14,930 nucleotides of DNA from Candidatus Rifleibacteriota bacterium (GTDB taxonomy: Bacteria > Riflebacteria > Ozemobacteria > Ozemobacterales > Ozemobacteraceae). The notes under the pieces are model-generated. The model was not told the DNA's origin, made no database searches, and worked only from the letters and a program-made list of their open reading frames with translations. The position numbers and the translations under genes were made by a program. The stretch spans positions 1 to 14,930 of the forward strand of contig JAKJFO010000099.1 of NCBI GenBank assembly GCA_022704885.1, given 5' to 3'. Position 1 is the stretch's first letter. Each line of letters opens with the position of its first letter. Below are positions 13,666-14,930 of this stretch, in pieces.

Positions 13666-14638
13666 AACTGCGCTGCGAAACCGGCAGAGTTCTTATTTTC
13701 AAAATTGCTGGTTTGAGGTGATCAGCCATTTCCGGGCTGATTTTACAGAAGTCTTTTTCGGTGCAGACGAGCCGCAATTGCTTCTTTTGTGCTCGCTGCG
13801 CAAGTTTACGCAGCTCGCTGTCGCTGAAACGGTGATGGTCTCTGAATTCGGCCCGGTCGCCAATCCTGCAGCCGAGCTGTTCGAGCTGTGCATAAAATGA
13901 TTCAGGCCGGCCTATGGCTGAGAATGCCAGAATGTCTGTTCTGGTTTCGGCGACGGTCAGCCTGTTGTTTTGCTCGTCGAACAGGCCGTCGCAACTGGTT
14001 TTAACCCTGATGATCGGTACTCCAGGCGCTTTTTCATCGAGCCATTTCTGCCAGAAGATGAGCCTGTCTTCACTCACTGACTCGCAGCGCGTCAACAGAA
14101 TGGCATGAGCAAAACGCAGTCTTGTAACTGGTTCGCGCAACCGGCCTGCCGGCAACAACTGTGCTTCATCTGGTTCGGACATGGCGTCCCAGAGCAGCAG
14201 TTCGACATCTTTGCGCAGCCGGCGATATTGAAAACCATCGTCGAGCAGAAAAACATCTGGTTTCAACCGCTGTTCGCCAACTATCGCAGCATGATGGCGA
14301 TTCTTGCCGAGCAATACGGGAACCTGCGGGAACCTGCGATTCAAAAGCAGCGCCTCGTCAGTCAGGCCATCCGGATGTGGGCCGGTTCCCTGCAGATGAT
14401 AGAAACTGCGTTCCCATGGGCTGCGGTAACCGCGGCTCAATACGCAGACCTGGTGTTGACGGCGCAGTTCTTCGATCAGTTCGAAGAGCACCGGGGTTTT
14501 GCCGGTTCCGCCCATGCTGAGGTTGCCAACCGAGATTACCCGTGCGCGCGGGCGATAGATCAGAAAACTGAAAACATCGAAAAAACGGCGCTCGCAGGTG
14601 GTCAGGGCGAGATAGATACTCTGCAGCAGATTTTTCAT
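13628..14638 (-). CDS. lpxK: Tetraacyldisaccharide 4'-kinase LpxK
   Basis: The 336-residue inner-membrane kinase phosphorylates the 4' position of the lipid A disaccharide. An N-terminal membrane-binding segment (about 16-32) precedes the Walker A region GNLSMGGTGKTP (39-50). Further family motifs follow: LSRGYR, GLTDEALLL with D94-E95, DDGFQYRR (133-140), LLPAGRLREP, FRDHHRFSDSEL with D267-H268-H269, and TEKDFCKI. Most motifs are standard. Two differ from sequences I know: DDGFQY has Tyr where His is usual, and PAGRLREP has Arg where Pro is usual. Its ATG overlaps the TGA of the upstream csaB-like gene (ATGA, 14635-14638 on the minus strand), so translation is probably coupled. There is no Shine-Dalgarno. 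It proves a lipid A-type outer membrane. The 3' end overlaps PAP2 by 38 bases. Confidence 0.93.
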   Translation of the reverse strand: MKNLLQSIYLALTTCERRFFDVFSFLIYRPRARVISVGNLSMGGTGKTPVLFELIEELRRQHQVCVLSRGYRSPWERSFYHLQGTGPHPDGLTDEALLLNRRFPQVPVLLGKNRHHAAIVGEQRLKPDVFLLDDGFQYRRLRKDVELLLWDAMSEPDEAQLLPAGRLREPVTRLRFAHAILLTRCESVSEDRLIFWQKWLDEKAPGVPIIRVKTSCDGLFDEQNNRLTVAETRTDILAFSAIGRPESFYAQLEQLGCRIGDRAEFRDHHRFSDSELRKLAQRAQKKQLRLVCTEKDFCKISPEMADHLKPAILKIRTLPVSQRSFTAELATVGIRL

Positions 14639-14930
14639 CGCTGCCGGTTGCTGCTCGTGCCCGGTAACCAGCTGGCAAAAGCACCCTGCATGTCAGCAAA
14701 TTTCTGCTGCTGTCGCCTGATGAAGAGCGGGTCTGCGGTTTTGAAGCCGCTGATCTGGTTGTCGGCAATCGTCAGTATTCCGGCTGCTCCGGCGAGTTCG
14801 CTTACCTTGTCGTCATAAGCTATCAGTTTCATTGGCAGACCGGCGCGCAACATGGCCAGTGCCGCGTGATAGCGCATGGCCAGACCGAGCGAAAAGTTGC
14901 GGCAGCTGCCGGCAAATTCGCTGAAAGTTG
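14635..14930 (-). CDS. csaB: Polysaccharide pyruvyl transferase CsaB-like, C-terminal part
   Basis: Only the last 97 or so codons are inside the window; the frame stays open to the right edge. The segment SLGLAMRYHAALAMLRAGLP followed by MKLIAYDDKVSELAGAAGI is the typical end of the polysaccharide pyruvyl transferase domain, where a conserved MR-H pair and a YD-KV motif occur. CsaB-type enzymes add pyruvate ketals to cell-envelope polysaccharides that anchor surface-layer proteins. Here the neighbour is lpxK, so the acceptor may be an outer-membrane or secondary polysaccharide instead. A basic, Gln-rich tail (near RRQQQKFADMQ) follows. The M at 14877 is internal, not the start. Confidence 0.78.
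   Translation of the reverse strand, partial: TFSEFAGSCRNFSLGLAMRYHAALAMLRAGLPMKLIAYDDKVSELAGAAGILTIADNQISGFKTADPLFIRRQQQKFADMQGAFASWLPGTSSNRQR

Noticed and set aside
14105..14818. 237-codon plus-strand frame opposite lpxK and csaB
   Set aside because: Antisense to lpxK, which has all family motifs; no domain recognisable in this frame.

Overview
The window looks like chromosomal DNA from a diderm (Gram-negative-type) bacterium of no phylum I can name with confidence. LpxK (lipid A biosynthesis) and a lipobox lipoprotein imply an outer membrane. A CsaB-type pyruvyl transferase fragment and a DUF2232/YybS-type protein inside the ribosomal operon are more familiar from Firmicutes and deep-branching or candidate phyla. 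Coding DNA is moderately GC-rich, while several intergenic stretches are filled with degenerate short-period repeats. No phage, transposase, CRISPR, tRNA or rRNA gene was seen.

Layout. (1) 1-514: the first two codons of a divergent minus-strand gene with an excellent ribosome binding site and a plausible promoter, then about 500 bases of repeat-rich intergenic DNA. (2) 515-5101: four co-directional genes with short gaps. They encode a metallo-beta-lactamase-fold protein with two C-terminal cyclic-nucleotide-binding modules (probable cyclic nucleotide phosphodiesterase), an ADP-ribosylglycohydrolase, a MoaC-MOSC fusion for molybdenum cofactor, and a small RuvC/RNase H-fold predicted nuclease. 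(3) 5204-8725: an M30-like zinc metalloprotease lipoprotein, an 82-base hairpin repeat element, and a GT-C membrane glycosyltransferase. (4) 8726-9013: a repeat-derived hairpin, two extended -10 promoters, and a leader RNA resembling the S6:S18 autoregulatory element. (5) 9014-11591: rpsF-ssb-rpsR-DUF2232-rplI, closed by a strong intrinsic terminator. (6) 11628-12977: dnaB. (7) 13066-13665: a PAP2 phosphatase, convergent with and overlapping the end of lpxK. (8) 13628-14930, minus strand: csaB-like gene (partial) and lpxK, coupled by an ATGA overlap.

How the genes relate. rpsF-ssb-rpsR-(DUF2232)-rplI-dnaB is a widespread translation/replication cluster, and the leader probably lets the S6:S18 complex repress its own operon. 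lpxK, csaB, PAP2 and the GT-C enzyme all act on envelope lipids or polysaccharides. The first cluster combines cyclic nucleotide and ADP-ribose chemistry with molybdenum cofactor synthesis, but nothing in the sequence proves that these share a pathway.

The least explained material is intergenic: a hexanucleotide-phase repeat (three loci), a CGCAGATT-type repeat (three loci, one forming the end of a gene), and a palindromic element of a type I know from many unrelated genomes. I do not see an unmistakable new system. The best candidates for a closer look are the cNMP/metallo-beta-lactamase protein with its unexplained N-terminal region, the MoaC-MOSC fusion, the S6:S18-type leader, and the repeat families.
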